Positions 35,055-43,872 of a stretch of DNA of 64,000 bases are shown piece after piece. The position numbers were made by a program, and so were the translations under genes. The notes under the pieces were generated by a model. It was not told the origin of the DNA and ran no database searches. It saw only the letters and a list, made by a program, of their open reading frames with translations. This DNA is from Leucobacter tenebrionis (GTDB lineage: Bacteria; Actinomycetota; Actinomycetes; Actinomycetales; Microbacteriaceae). Each line of letters begins with the position of its first letter. Position 1 is the stretch's first letter. The stretch lies in contig NZ_CP082322.1 of NCBI RefSeq assembly GCF_019884725.1, positions 3,100,001-3,164,000 on the forward strand. Reading direction: 5' to 3'.

Positions 35055-36593
35055 ATGAAGCAGAGTGAGCGCATGGAGAAACACACACTGGACAACGCCA
35101 CCGACACCGGGCACATACACGTCGGAAAGGGGCTCAACGAGGGCGCGCTCGGCGTGGTCGGATCGACCGTCATCGGGCTGGCGTCGACCGCGCCGCTCTA
35201 CTCGCTCGCGGCGACGCTCGGGTACGTGATCCTCGCCGTCGGCGCCCAGGCTCCGCTCGTCTTCATCATCGCCTGCGTTCCGATGATCTTCGCGGCCTTC
35301 GCCTATCAGGAGCTCAACCGCGAGATGCCCGACTGCGGCACGACCTTCGTGTGGGGCACGAAGGGCTTCGGCCCCGTGGTCGGTTGGATCGGCGGCTGGG
35401 CGGTCGCGGTCTCGGCGATCATGGTCCTGGCGAACGTGGGCGAGATCACCGGCAAGTACTTCTGGCTGCTGCTCGGCAACCAGGAGTTCGCCGACAACCG
35501 GGTGATCGTGGTCGCGACCTCGGTCGTGTTCATGGCGATCATGACGTTCGTGAGCACGATCGGCGTGCAGATGGGCGAGCGACTGCAGATGGTGCTCATG
35601 ACCATCCAGATCGTTGCGATGGTGCTCTTCGGAGTGCTCGCCCTGTGGCACGCGCTCGACGGCAGCAACCCGGGATCCATCGCCTTCGACTGGCAGTGGT
35701 TCAACCCGGCCGAGCTCACCTCCTGTTCGGGGTTTATCGAGGCGGTGCTGCTCGCGCTCTTCATCTACTGGGGCTGGGACACCTGTCTGGCGCTCAACGA
35801 GGAGACGAAGAACCCCCGGAAGACCCCTGGCCGCGCCGCGCTCTCGAGCATCGTGGTGCTCATCGTGCTCTACGTCGGCATCTCGGTTGCGGTGATGATG
35901 TTCGCGGGCTTCGGCGACACCGGCTACGGCCTCACCAACCCGGAGAGCCTCGACGACGTGTTCTCGGTGCTGGGCGGTGCCCTCTTCGGCCCGTGGGGCT
36001 GGTTCCTGATCCTCGGCGTGATGCTCTCGGCGGCATCGTCGACGCAGACGACGATCCTGCCCACCGCCCGCGGCACGCTCTCGATGGCGGTCTATCGGGC
36101 GCTGCCCGCGAAGTTCGCCGAGCTGCACCCCAAGTTCAAGACGCCGTGGTTCTCGACCACGCTCATGGGCGCCGCCGCGATCATCTACTACGTCGGCATG
36201 TCGATCCTCTCCGAGGACATGCTCGCCGACTCGCTCACCTCGATGGGCCTCGCGGTCGCCCTCTACTACGCGATCACCTCGTTCGCGTGCGTCTGGTACT
36301 TCCGCGGCACACTACGCGACAGCGCACGCAACCTCTGGATGCGCGGGATCCTGCCCGGTCTCGGCGGGCTGATGCTCACCTACGCCTTCGTGCAGTCGGC
36401 GATCGACATGTGGAGCACCGACTACAGCGAGACGGTGCTGCTTGGGGTCGGCGGCGCGTTCGTGATCGGGATCGGCGCGATCCTGCTGGGCTTCGTGCTC
36501 ATGGGCATCTGGTGGCTGCGACCGAACGCGAAGCCGTTCTTCCGCGGCGAGAGCCTGAACCGCGACACTCCGGTGCTCGTGCCCGACGAGTGA
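35055..36593 (+). CDS. APC family amino acid permease
   Basis: The 512-residue transporter has about twelve hydrophobic segments. The N-terminal GALGVVGSTVIGLASTAPLY matches the first-helix substrate motif of the APC superfamily, and REMPDCGTTFVWGTKGFGPV follows. IYWGWDTCLALNEETKNPRK is the conserved segment before helix seven. It should import an amino acid or amine by proton coupling. A second ATG at 35073 is also possible; neither has a strong ribosome-binding site. The divergent aldehyde dehydrogenase suggests a link to GABA-like or amine catabolism, as inference. Confidence 0.9.
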   Translation: MKQSERMEKHTLDNATDTGHIHVGKGLNEGALGVVGSTVIGLASTAPLYSLAATLGYVILAVGAQAPLVFIIACVPMIFAAFAYQELNREMPDCGTTFVWGTKGFGPVVGWIGGWAVAVSAIMVLANVGEITGKYFWLLLGNQEFADNRVIVVATSVVFMAIMTFVSTIGVQMGERLQMVLMTIQIVAMVLFGVLALWHALDGSNPGSIAFDWQWFNPAELTSCSGFIEAVLLALFIYWGWDTCLALNEETKNPRKTPGRAALSSIVVLIVLYVGISVAVMMFAGFGDTGYGLTNPESLDDVFSVLGGALFGPWGWFLILGVMLSAASSTQTTILPTARGTLSMAVYRALPAKFAELHPKFKTPWFSTTLMGAAAIIYYVGMSILSEDMLADSLTSMGLAVALYYAITSFACVWYFRGTLRDSARNLWMRGILPGLGGLMLTYAFVQSAIDMWSTDYSETVLLGVGGAFVIGIGAILLGFVLMGIWWLRPNAKPFFRGESLNRDTPVLVPDE

Positions 36594-36682
36594 CGGTGCT
36601 CGCCCCGCTCGTGACCTTCGTCATGATGCCCGCACCCGATCGCGTTCGATCCGTCGCCGGGGCGAAGTCGCGGCCCGGGTGC

Positions 36683-37684
36683 CTACGGCTCGCTGCTCGA
36701 CGCTGCGGAGGCCGGGGGATGATCCGTTCGCTGGTCCGGGCCTGAGGCCGTCCGCGCGGCCGGTGCGGGCGCTGCGGCTGCGGGCGCTGCGGGTGCGGTA
36801 TCGGCCTTGCGGCTCCGGCGGCGGTGCGCCGCCCGCACGATGAGCAGCACCGCGACCGCGAGCACGGCGGCGACGGCCAGCCAGGGGAGCAGGATACCGG
36901 CGAGCACGAGTGCTCCGGCACCCGCGGTGCCGAGCGAGCCGATGCCTGCGAGCAGCCCCTCCCAGAAGTTCGACGGGCCGCCGCCGGGCAGGGCGGACCT
37001 GGTCCGGAGAGAGACGTCGATCGTGGCCTCGGAGACCTGTCCCTCGAGCGACTTCAACTGCGCGCGCAGCCCGTCCAGATCCTGCTGGCGCTGCGACAGC
37101 GCGGCCTCGGCCTCGAGCAGCTCGCTCGTGGTCGCCGCCCCCGCCATCAGCTCGGTGAGGCGCTCCACCGAGCTCTCGAGGGCCGCGACGCGGGCGCGCA
37201 GGTCTACGTGCTCGGTCGTGACGTCGAGCTCGGAGCGGCTCTGCGACAGCACCGTGCCCACCTCGGAGAGCGCGTCGAAGGTCTCGTCGATGCGATCCTC
37301 GGGCACCCGCAGGGTGACGTCGGCGCCGGCAGCGACCTCCCCGCTCGCGCGATACACGTTCGACGACTGCACGCTGCCGCCCTGCTGCTCCGCGACCTCG
37401 GCGACCCGTTCCGCGGCGTCGGCCGGGTCGTCCACCTCGAGCGCGAGGTCGCCGGTGCGGATCACCGAGCGCTCGGCCCGGCTCTCCGGGGTGTCGTCGA
37501 CGGAGGGCGCCGCCATGTCCCCGGCCTCACCGCCGGAGACCCCCGGATCGGCTTCGGAGCGCGCGGACGGCTCGCCCCGCATCGTATCGGATCCGCCGCT
37601 CGTGCCGGAGAGTGCCGAGCAGGCGCTCAGTGGGATCATGATCAGGGCGGCGAGTGCCAGGGCGAGGGGGAGACGTCGCTTCAT
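36683..37684 (-). CDS. DUF4349 domain lipoprotein with C-terminal membrane segment
   Basis: The 333-residue protein starts with a lipoprotein signal (MKRRLPLALALAALIMIPLS followed by AC). A low-complexity linker precedes the DUF4349 domain, whose core is SVIRTGDLALEVDDPADAAE, RVPEDRIDETFDALSEVGTV, a coiled coil (VDLRARVAALESSVERLTEL) and VSEATIDVSLRT. One membrane segment (LVLAGILLPWLAVAAVLAVA) and an alanine/proline-rich tail follow. The function of the family is unknown. It stands alone, on the same strand as the MFS gene to its right. Confidence 0.9.
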   Translation of the reverse strand: MKRRLPLALALAALIMIPLSACSALSGTSGGSDTMRGEPSARSEADPGVSGGEAGDMAAPSVDDTPESRAERSVIRTGDLALEVDDPADAAERVAEVAEQQGGSVQSSNVYRASGEVAAGADVTLRVPEDRIDETFDALSEVGTVLSQSRSELDVTTEHVDLRARVAALESSVERLTELMAGAATTSELLEAEAALSQRQQDLDGLRAQLKSLEGQVSEATIDVSLRTRSALPGGGPSNFWEGLLAGIGSLGTAGAGALVLAGILLPWLAVAAVLAVAVLLIVRAAHRRRSRKADTAPAAPAAAAPAPAARTASGPDQRTDHPPASAASSSEP

Positions 37685-37787
37685 GTGGACACCCTACGAC
37701 GGGGAGGCCGAGGCGGGGCGGCGAGAGTGCTGCGCCTTCCCTGTGTGCGACCGAACCGTTACCGAGACCGCGGCGCGCCGCGACCTT

Positions 37788-39023
37788 CTAGTTGAGCGGG
37801 ATCGAGAGCGTGCCGGTCTCGGGAGGCGGCTCGATGGTGCGGCCCTTGAGATCCGGAATCCAGCGGACCGAGGCGAGCGAGATCAGCGCCGCGGTCAGCA
37901 GCATCAGCGCCGCCACCAGGATCGCGCCGCGGGCGTTCATCACGTCGATCGCCACACCGCCGAGCGCGGAGCCCATCGCGACGCCCACCAGCTGGCCCAT
38001 GCCGACCCAGCCGTACGCCTCGGCCGTCTCGGAGAACTTCACGGTCGACGCGACGATGTTCGACAGCGCCGCGAACGCGGGCGCCGTGCCGAGGCCGCCG
38101 AGGAAGAGCACGATGCTCAGCCACCAGATGTTCAGGCTCACCATCGCGGCGAGCATGCCGGCCAGCACGATGCCGATGCGGAGCGCGAGCGACCAGGGGC
38201 GCATCTCGCGGTGTCCCATGAGCAGGCCGCCGACGAGCGACCCGCCGGCGAAGAGCGCGAGCACGATGCCCGATTCGATGCTGCCGTGGCCCCCGGATCC
38301 GTCGTGCCCGTCACCGGCGAAGGCCGCGACGACGCCCGCCTCGACCGCCGACATGGATGCGACGAAGAAGAGGCCGACCACGGTCGAGATGACCACGGTC
38401 GGATAACGCAGCACGGCACCGAAGCGGTGCTTCGAGGGCTTCAGTTTCACGGACCCGACGGCCGGGCTCATGATGAACCAGGCGCCGCCGAGCAGCATGA
38501 AACCGGCTGCGACGCAGAGGCCGGCCGTCGTCCCGAACTGCGAGGAGACGAACACCGCCACGACCGGGCCGAGCACCCAGATGATCTCCTGTGCCGACGC
38601 GTCGAGCGAGAACAGGGCGGACAGCTGCTTGCTGGGCACCAGCTTCGGGTACAGCGTGCGCACGGCCGGGGTGACCGGAGGCGTGGTCACGCCGATGAGG
38701 AAGGCGATACCCGCCACGGTCGCGAGCGGCAGGTGCACGAACGCGATCGTCACCAGCAGCGCCGTGCAGATGAGCGAGGTCGACGCCAGTACGGGGCGCA
38801 TGCCGAAGCGGCCCATGATGCGTCCGCTGAGCGGGCCCGAGATGGCCTGCCCGATGCTCTGCGCCGCCAGGACGATGCCCGCCGACGTGAAGTCGCCGAA
38901 GGCCAACTGGATGTGCAGCAGCAGAATGATCGAGAGCATTCCGAACGGGAACCGGGCGAGCAGCTGCGAAACCAGTACGCGGACGACCCCCGGTTGTTGC
39001 GCCAATGCCCCGTAAATACCCAT
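37788..39023 (-). CDS. MFS transporter
   Basis: The 411-residue protein has about twelve hydrophobic segments. The loop after helix two, SGRIMGRFGMRPVLASTS, resembles the MFS signature. It contains no recognisable solute-specific motif. A central cytoplasmic loop after SPAVGSVKLKPSKHRFG divides two six-helix halves. It may be an exporter. It is the upstream gene of a same-strand pair with the DUF4349 gene, 103 bases away, so shared transcription is possible but not certain. Confidence 0.88.
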   Translation of the reverse strand: MGIYGALAQQPGVVRVLVSQLLARFPFGMLSIILLLHIQLAFGDFTSAGIVLAAQSIGQAISGPLSGRIMGRFGMRPVLASTSLICTALLVTIAFVHLPLATVAGIAFLIGVTTPPVTPAVRTLYPKLVPSKQLSALFSLDASAQEIIWVLGPVVAVFVSSQFGTTAGLCVAAGFMLLGGAWFIMSPAVGSVKLKPSKHRFGAVLRYPTVVISTVVGLFFVASMSAVEAGVVAAFAGDGHDGSGGHGSIESGIVLALFAGGSLVGGLLMGHREMRPWSLALRIGIVLAGMLAAMVSLNIWWLSIVLFLGGLGTAPAFAALSNIVASTVKFSETAEAYGWVGMGQLVGVAMGSALGGVAIDVMNARGAILVAALMLLTAALISLASVRWIPDLKGRTIEPPPETGTLSIPLN

Positions 39024-39282
39024 CAGATCAGTATATGGCGGGTATCCGTTTCATGCAGTGCTATCGACGACGAAATCAGGGGTGAACAGTGCGTGTCGGT
39101 GCCGATACCGTGACCGGGAGGGAGTGGGATCTCATGGGATCCCGCCGCTCCAATCGAAATCGGGGTCGCTCGCGGCGCTTCTGCGTGGTGAGAAGCGCCG
39201 CAAGCGACCCCGAATTACAGGCGGGCCCGTCCGGGCGGCCGAGGGGTGCCGTCTGGCCGCCCGACCCGGGTGGAGCTGCGAG
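39024..39282. other. Intergenic space dominated by one large hairpin
   Basis: No gene is visible. It holds the MFS gene's upstream region (AT-richer near 39024-39060), the hairpin at 39157-39216 and GC-rich sequence leading to the end of the convergent helicase gene. Confidence 0.6.
39157..39216. repeat. 26-base-pair hairpin with TCGGGGTCG outer stem
   Basis: Arms at 39157-39182 and 39191-39216 pair over 26 positions with two mismatches and an 8-base loop (GCGTGGTG). The outer part, TCGGGGTCG / CGACCCCGA, is the same as in the hairpin at 56345-56399. It lies downstream of the minus-strand helicase gene and could end its transcript. Confidence 0.85.
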
Positions 39283-40905
39283 CTACATCGCGGAGCTGGT
39301 CGAGTAGATCGCCCCGCCCTGAGCGCGGCGCCCGCTGCGGCGCTGCCCGCGCGGGGCGTCGCCGCCCTGCGACTGCGACCCCTGCGACTGGCCGCCCTGG
39401 CCGCGGCCGCCCTGCTGGGTCGAACGGCCCCGCCCGCCGCCCTGCTGGGAGCCGCCCTGCTGAGCGCCGCCGCGATCGGTGCGCTGGCGCTGGCCGCCCT
39501 GGCCGTTCCGGGACTGGGGCTGGCCCGAGCGCTCCTGGCCGCCCGACGCCGACCCCTGCCCGCCGCTACGCCCGCGGCCGCCGCGCGAGCGCTTGCGCTT
39601 CGCATTGGCGCCCGTCGACTTGCCCTCGCCGGCGGGGGCGTGCCCGGCGGCGCGCTGCTGCGCGGCCTGGGCCTCGGCGCGCTTGCGCTCGGTCTCGCGC
39701 GGGTCGACGCGCGGCGCGACCTCGCCGATGAGCGAGAGGACCTCGGGATCGACGTTCCGAGCCATGGGGTCCACCTGCTTGGGGGTGACCCGGATCTTCG
39801 CGGCGCGCATGATCTGCTTCATCTCGCCGCGCTGCTCGGGCAGCACGAGGGTGACGACGTCGCCCTCGTTGCCGGCGCGAGCGGTGCGGCCGGAGCGGTG
39901 CAGGTACGCCTTGTGCTCGACGGGCGGATCGACGTGCACCACCAGATCGACGCCGTCGACGTGCACTCCGCGGGCGGCGACGTCGGTCGCGACGAGCACC
40001 TTCGCGTCGCCCGAAACGAACTCGGCCAGGTTGCGGTCGCGGGCGTTCTGCGACAGGTTGCCCTGCAGCTCGACCGCGGGGATGCCGGCGGCCGTGAGCT
40101 GCTTCGCGAGCTTCTTGGCCTGGTGCTTCATGCGGGTGAAGAAGATGCGCCGCGCGGTGCCGCTCGCGAGCGCCTCGATGAGCGCGTCCTTCTGCGCCTT
40201 GCCCGCCACCTCGAAGACGTGGTGGGTGAGCTGGGGTACGGGGCTCTCGGCGCTGTCGACGGAGTGCAGGATCGGGTCGTGCAGGTACTTCTTGACGATG
40301 TTGTCGACCCCGTTGTCGAGGGTCGCGCTGAAGAGCAGGCGCTGGCCGACCTTCGGGGTCTTGTTGAGGATGCGCGTGACGACGGGCAGGAAGCCCATGT
40401 CGGCCATGTGATCGGCCTCGTCGAGCACGGTGATCTCGACGCCGTCGAGGTGCACGAGGCCCTGCTTCATGAGGTCGTCGAGGCGGCCCGGAGCCGCCAC
40501 GACGATGTCGACGCCTGCCTCGAGCGCGGCCTCCTGGCGGCGCTGGGGGATGCCGCCGAAGATGGTGGTCACCTTGACGCCGACCGGGTCGGCGAGCATC
40601 TTGACGGTCTCGGCGATCTGGGTGACGAGCTCGCGGGTCGGTGCGAGCACGATGCCGCGGGGGCGGCTGGGTCGGCGCTTCGCGGCCGCATCGGCGGCGA
40701 GGTTCGCGACGAGCGGGATGCCGAAGGCGATCGTCTTGCCCGAGCCGGTGCGGCCGCGGCCGAGCACGTCGCGGCCGGCGAGCGTGTCGGGCAGCGTGTC
40801 GCGCTGGATCGGGAACGGGGAGGTCTTGCCGTTCTTGTCGAGCGCGTGCGCAATGGGCGCGGGAACGCCGAGCGATTCGAACGTGGGTGCAGTGGTGTCG
40901 GTCAC
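39283..40905 (-). CDS. DEAD-box RNA helicase with RGG-like tail
   Basis: This 540-residue helicase has a Q motif (FPIQRDTLPDTLAGRDVLGR), Walker A GRTGSGKT at 51-58, DEAD at 162-165 and SAT at 193-195. Domain two carries VATDVAARGVHVDGVDLVVH and HRSGRTAR. The last 100 or so residues are a low-complexity Gly/Gln/Arg tail, probably an RNA-binding region. It would remodel structured RNA, for ribosome assembly or cold growth. GTG 40905 is chosen because AAAGG precedes it by five bases; earlier in-frame codons give an implausible arginine-rich extension. Confidence 0.93.
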   Translation of the reverse strand: MTDTTAPTFESLGVPAPIAHALDKNGKTSPFPIQRDTLPDTLAGRDVLGRGRTGSGKTIAFGIPLVANLAADAAAKRRPSRPRGIVLAPTRELVTQIAETVKMLADPVGVKVTTIFGGIPQRRQEAALEAGVDIVVAAPGRLDDLMKQGLVHLDGVEITVLDEADHMADMGFLPVVTRILNKTPKVGQRLLFSATLDNGVDNIVKKYLHDPILHSVDSAESPVPQLTHHVFEVAGKAQKDALIEALASGTARRIFFTRMKHQAKKLAKQLTAAGIPAVELQGNLSQNARDRNLAEFVSGDAKVLVATDVAARGVHVDGVDLVVHVDPPVEHKAYLHRSGRTARAGNEGDVVTLVLPEQRGEMKQIMRAAKIRVTPKQVDPMARNVDPEVLSLIGEVAPRVDPRETERKRAEAQAAQQRAAGHAPAGEGKSTGANAKRKRSRGGRGRSGGQGSASGGQERSGQPQSRNGQGGQRQRTDRGGAQQGGSQQGGGRGRSTQQGGRGQGGQSQGSQSQGGDAPRGQRRSGRRAQGGAIYSTSSAM

Positions 40906-41270
40906 GTGGACCTTTCTTTCTGTGCAGCGGGCGACAGGGGCGCCCGGGCCGGGCATCACCGGATGCCGGCGGGCCGGAGGCCGTGCGTCGCTGCTGGATC
41001 GGCGAGTGCGCGGGATCGCGCATCCGTTCGCCGCGGAGAGTCGCGGTGCCGTGGCACCGGTGCGGATCGCCGGGCTGCGAGAGTCGAGCCGGGGATCACG
41101 CTTGAAAATCAGCGACGATGGGGTCGAACTCGGTCGACCCGTGAAGCCCACTCTACCGGACGCCGCTGCGAACCGCCCCCGAGATACGGATCTCGCACGC
41201 CCAACCGGGATCAGGCCTGTGAAATCCGTATCTCGACGCAGCCATCCGCTTGATCTGGCATGATCGCTCC
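40906..41270. other. Divergent region between helicase and GNAT-AAA genes, possible long helicase leader
   Basis: No gene is visible in this 365-base space. It should contain promoters for both genes. Bases 41180-41191 (CGAGATACGGAT) and 41224-41235 (ATCCGTATCTCG) form perfect 12-base arms around 32 bases, 35 bases before the plus-strand start. DEAD-box helicase genes often have long regulated leaders, so an RNA element is possible, but I see no known one. Confidence 0.5.
41180..41235. repeat. Inverted repeat CGAGATACGGAT / ATCCGTATCTCG
   Basis: Perfect 12-base arms at 41180-41191 and 41224-41235 flank a 32-base interior. It may be an operator or hairpin ahead of the GNAT-AAA gene. Confidence 0.75.
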
Positions 41271-42554
41271 ATGGGACGCATCACGATCCGGGATTTCCAC
41301 GACGACGACCTCGACGCGGTCGTGCAGCTCTGGTGGGAGGCGCGATCCTCGGCCGAGCAGCCGGTGTACTCGCTCGCCGAGGTGACCGCCTCCTGCCGCG
41401 AGGATCACGCGGTGGTCGCCGTGCGCGACGAGAAGGTCGTGGCCGCGGCGGTGGGGCGGGCCGCACACGCGCAGGGCTGGGTCGTGTTCTTCGGGGTCGC
41501 CGAGGAATCGCGCTCGGGCAATGTCTCGGGGGCGCTGCTCGACGCCCTCGAGCGCAAGATGGCGCCGCTGGGCCTCTCGACGCTGTCGGTGCTGATGCCC
41601 GAGGGCAGCCGCCTCGACCTGCTCACGTCGAACGGGTTCCAGGTGCGGCACAGCCTGCGCTATCTCGAGCGGCAGATGCCGGTGCAGAGGCGCGAGCTCG
41701 ATCTGCTGAAGGACGTGGGCGGCAGGATCCTGCCCCGCCATCTGTGGGAGAACGTCGCCGGCATGCGCCGCGAGAAGCAGCTGCTCGAGGAGCGCCTCGT
41801 GGCCCCGCTCGCGCAGCCCGACCTGGCGGATCGCTACGGCGTCGTGCCGCCGCACGCCGTGATGCTGTTCGGCCCTCCCGGCACCGGCAAGACGACGTTC
41901 GCGAAGGCCGTCGCCTCGAGGCTCGACTGGCCCTTCGTGGAGGTCTTCCCCTCGCGTCTGGGTGACGGGAAGACGAGCATGGCGGCGTCGCTACGCGGTA
42001 TCTTCGAGCAGATCGGCGAGCTCGAGCACGGGGTCGTGTTCATCGACGAGGTCGAGGAGATCGCGTCGCAGCGGAGCGATCCGCCCACTCCGACGCAGGG
42101 TGTGACGAACGAGCTGCTCAAGATCGTCGCCGATTTCCGGGCGCGCGAGGGCCTGTTGCTCGTGTGCGCCACGAACTTCGTGCGCGGTCTCGACGCCGCG
42201 TTCCTGCGCCACGGCCGGTTCGACTACGTGCTGCCGATCGGGCTGCCCGACGAGGAGGCGCGCGAGGCGATCTGGCGGCGGTACGTGCCCCCGCAGGTCG
42301 CGACCGGCATCGATTTCGCGAGGCTGGTCTCCGAGAGCGCGGGGCTCACTCCCGCCGATATCGAGTACGCGGCCAGGCGGGCGTCGCAGGAGGCGCTCGC
42401 GCGGGCGCTGCGCGCGCCGGAAGACGCGGCCCGATCCCGCACCGACCTCTCGACCGACGACTACCTGGCGGCGCTCGCCGTGACGCGCGCGACGGTGTCG
42501 GAAGAGCAGCTGACGACCTTCCTGGAGGATATCGAGACGCTCGCGCGGTTGTAG
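41271..42554 (+). CDS. GNAT acetyltransferase-like domain fused to an AAA+ ATPase
   Basis: The 427-residue protein has two parts. Residues 1-135 follow the GNAT fold (ITIRDFHDDDLDAVVQLWWE, HAVVAVRDEKVVAAAVGRAA, VFFGVAEESRSGNVSGALLD, LLTSNGFQVRHSLRYLERQM). Residues 145-395 are a classic AAA+ module: Walker A GPPGTGKT (201-208), Walker B VVFIDE (255-260), sensor TN at 301-302 and arginine finger RHGRFD (313-318), as in Cdc48/FtsH-type ATPases. No protease domain or membrane segment follows. The function is unknown; an ATP-driven remodeller with an acyl-CoA- or ligand-sensing N-domain is one reading. Confidence 0.85.
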   Translation: MGRITIRDFHDDDLDAVVQLWWEARSSAEQPVYSLAEVTASCREDHAVVAVRDEKVVAAAVGRAAHAQGWVVFFGVAEESRSGNVSGALLDALERKMAPLGLSTLSVLMPEGSRLDLLTSNGFQVRHSLRYLERQMPVQRRELDLLKDVGGRILPRHLWENVAGMRREKQLLEERLVAPLAQPDLADRYGVVPPHAVMLFGPPGTGKTTFAKAVASRLDWPFVEVFPSRLGDGKTSMAASLRGIFEQIGELEHGVVFIDEVEEIASQRSDPPTPTQGVTNELLKIVADFRAREGLLLVCATNFVRGLDAAFLRHGRFDYVLPIGLPDEEAREAIWRRYVPPQVATGIDFARLVSESAGLTPADIEYAARRASQEALARALRAPEDAARSRTDLSTDDYLAALAVTRATVSEEQLTTFLEDIETLARL

Positions 42555-42984
42555 GAGCCGCTCCTCGACATACTGCGGAAGGAGTTCCCCGTCGTGCGGC
42601 GCGAGCGGTTCTCCGTCCTGCGGTACGAGCGGTTCTCCGTCCTGCGGTACGAGCGGTTCTCCGTCCTGCTGCGAGAGCGGAGCGAGTCGCAGTATCCGCT
42701 GCGCCGCTGCGCCGCTGCGCCGCTGCTGCCGCTGCTGCCGTCATACTGAGTGCGGGGATCCGCGGAACTGAATCAGTGGCGGCCGCGCCGCGGCAGCGGA
42801 GGGATGCACCGAATCTTCGTCGTTCCCGCCGCCGATGCCGGGCTCGGTCCGGCACGCTCTCGCGGACTGCGTGAAGATTGGCCGCGTCTTCCACGGATTC
42901 CGCACCCCAGTTGTGTGCGCGGCCCTCGCCCCGCGCCCAGGATGGAGTGAGTACACAGACCGAAGGCGAGTGCAAAGGAGCAAC
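42555..42984. other. Intergenic region with tandem repeats and the promoter side of the polyamine-type operon
   Basis: No gene is visible in this 430-base space. It holds the bracketed tandem repeat at 42570-42695, a run of CCGCTG-type repeats at about 42697-42738, and then unique sequence to the operon's ribosome-binding site AAAGGAG (42974-42980). No clear promoter boxes were found. Confidence 0.6.
42570..42695. repeat. 24-base tandem repeats bracketed by ATACTGCG / CGCAGTAT
   Basis: A 24-base unit beginning GAGCGGTTCTCCGTCCTGCG occupies 42603-42626 and 42627-42650, with a partial third copy from 42651 and a degraded copy before 42602. Inverted 8-base arms ATACTGCG (42570-42577) and CGCAGTAT (42688-42695) enclose the array. 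Confidence 0.85.
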
Positions 42985-43869
42985 GTGACATCGACGACAC
43001 GCATGATTCACCTTGGCCGGAAGGAACGGCCGAAGCGTGGATCGCTGCTGCTGCTCATCCCGGGAGTGGCATCGGTGGTGCTGCTCGGGATCCTTCCGCT
43101 GTTCATCGTGGCACGGAACAGTTTCGCGGTCGCCGACGACTACGGAGGGATCACGGGCGGCTTCACGATCGAGCACTACGCCAAACTGCTCGATCCCGTC
43201 TACTCGAAGACGCTGCTGTTCTCGCTCGGCCTCGGTCTGCTGAACACCGTCGTGTGCATCGTGGTCGGCTACCTGACCTCGTACTACATCGTCTCGCGGC
43301 CCGAGGGCAGACAGGGCCTGCTCCTGCTGCTCATCATCATCCCCTTCTGGACGGACTTCCTCGTTCGCACCTTCGCGTGGATCACGATCCTCGGATCCGG
43401 AGGCCCCATAGCCGGACTGCTCGGGATATTCGGGATCACCGGGTTCTCGATGATCCCGAGCAACGTCGCGGTCGTCCTCGGTCTGCTGTACGCCTTCTTG
43501 CCGACCGCGATCTTCCCGATCTACGCGTCCATGCGATCGATCGACCCCTCGCTCAAGGAGGCCGCGACGGACCTCGGCTGCACCTGGTGGGGTGTGCACC
43601 GGCGGGTGATCCTGCCGCTCAGCCGCCCGGGGATCCTCGGCGCCGCTCTGCTCACCTTCATCCCGACGATGGGCGTCTTCGTGATCCCGGTGCTGCTCGG
43701 CGGGGGGAAGGATCCGCTCGTCGGCAACCTGATCGTCACGCTCTACACCGAGTTCCGCAATCAGCCGATGGGCGCGGCCGTATCGATGGTGCTGCTGGTG
43801 CTCATGGTGCTCTCGATGGGCCTGATCGGGCTCCTGATGAAGCGCACGTCGAACAAGAAAGGGGCGTAG
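42985..43869 (+). CDS. ABC importer permease, PotB-like
   Basis: The 294-residue permease has about six membrane segments, beginning LLLLIPGVASVVLLGILPLF. The conserved loop IIPFWTDFLVRTFAWITILG and the ATPase-contact motif SLKEAATDLGCTWWGVHRRV are typical of spermidine/putrescine permeases. GTG 42985 follows AAAGGAG; an in-frame ATG at 43003 is the alternative. It starts a seven-gene operon whose order (B, C, D, A) puts permeases first, unlike the common A-B-C-D order. Confidence 0.93.
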   Translation: MTSTTRMIHLGRKERPKRGSLLLLIPGVASVVLLGILPLFIVARNSFAVADDYGGITGGFTIEHYAKLLDPVYSKTLLFSLGLGLLNTVVCIVVGYLTSYYIVSRPEGRQGLLLLLIIIPFWTDFLVRTFAWITILGSGGPIAGLLGIFGITGFSMIPSNVAVVLGLLYAFLPTAIFPIYASMRSIDPSLKEAATDLGCTWWGVHRRVILPLSRPGILGAALLTFIPTMGVFVIPVLLGGGKDPLVGNLIVTLYTEFRNQPMGAAVSMVLLVLMVLSMGLIGLLMKRTSNKKGA

Positions 43870-43872
43870 CCC

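Noticed and set aside
42603-42672. 24-base repeats considered as a CRISPR array
   Set aside because: The copies abut each other without spacers and decay at the ends, so this is a tandem repeat.
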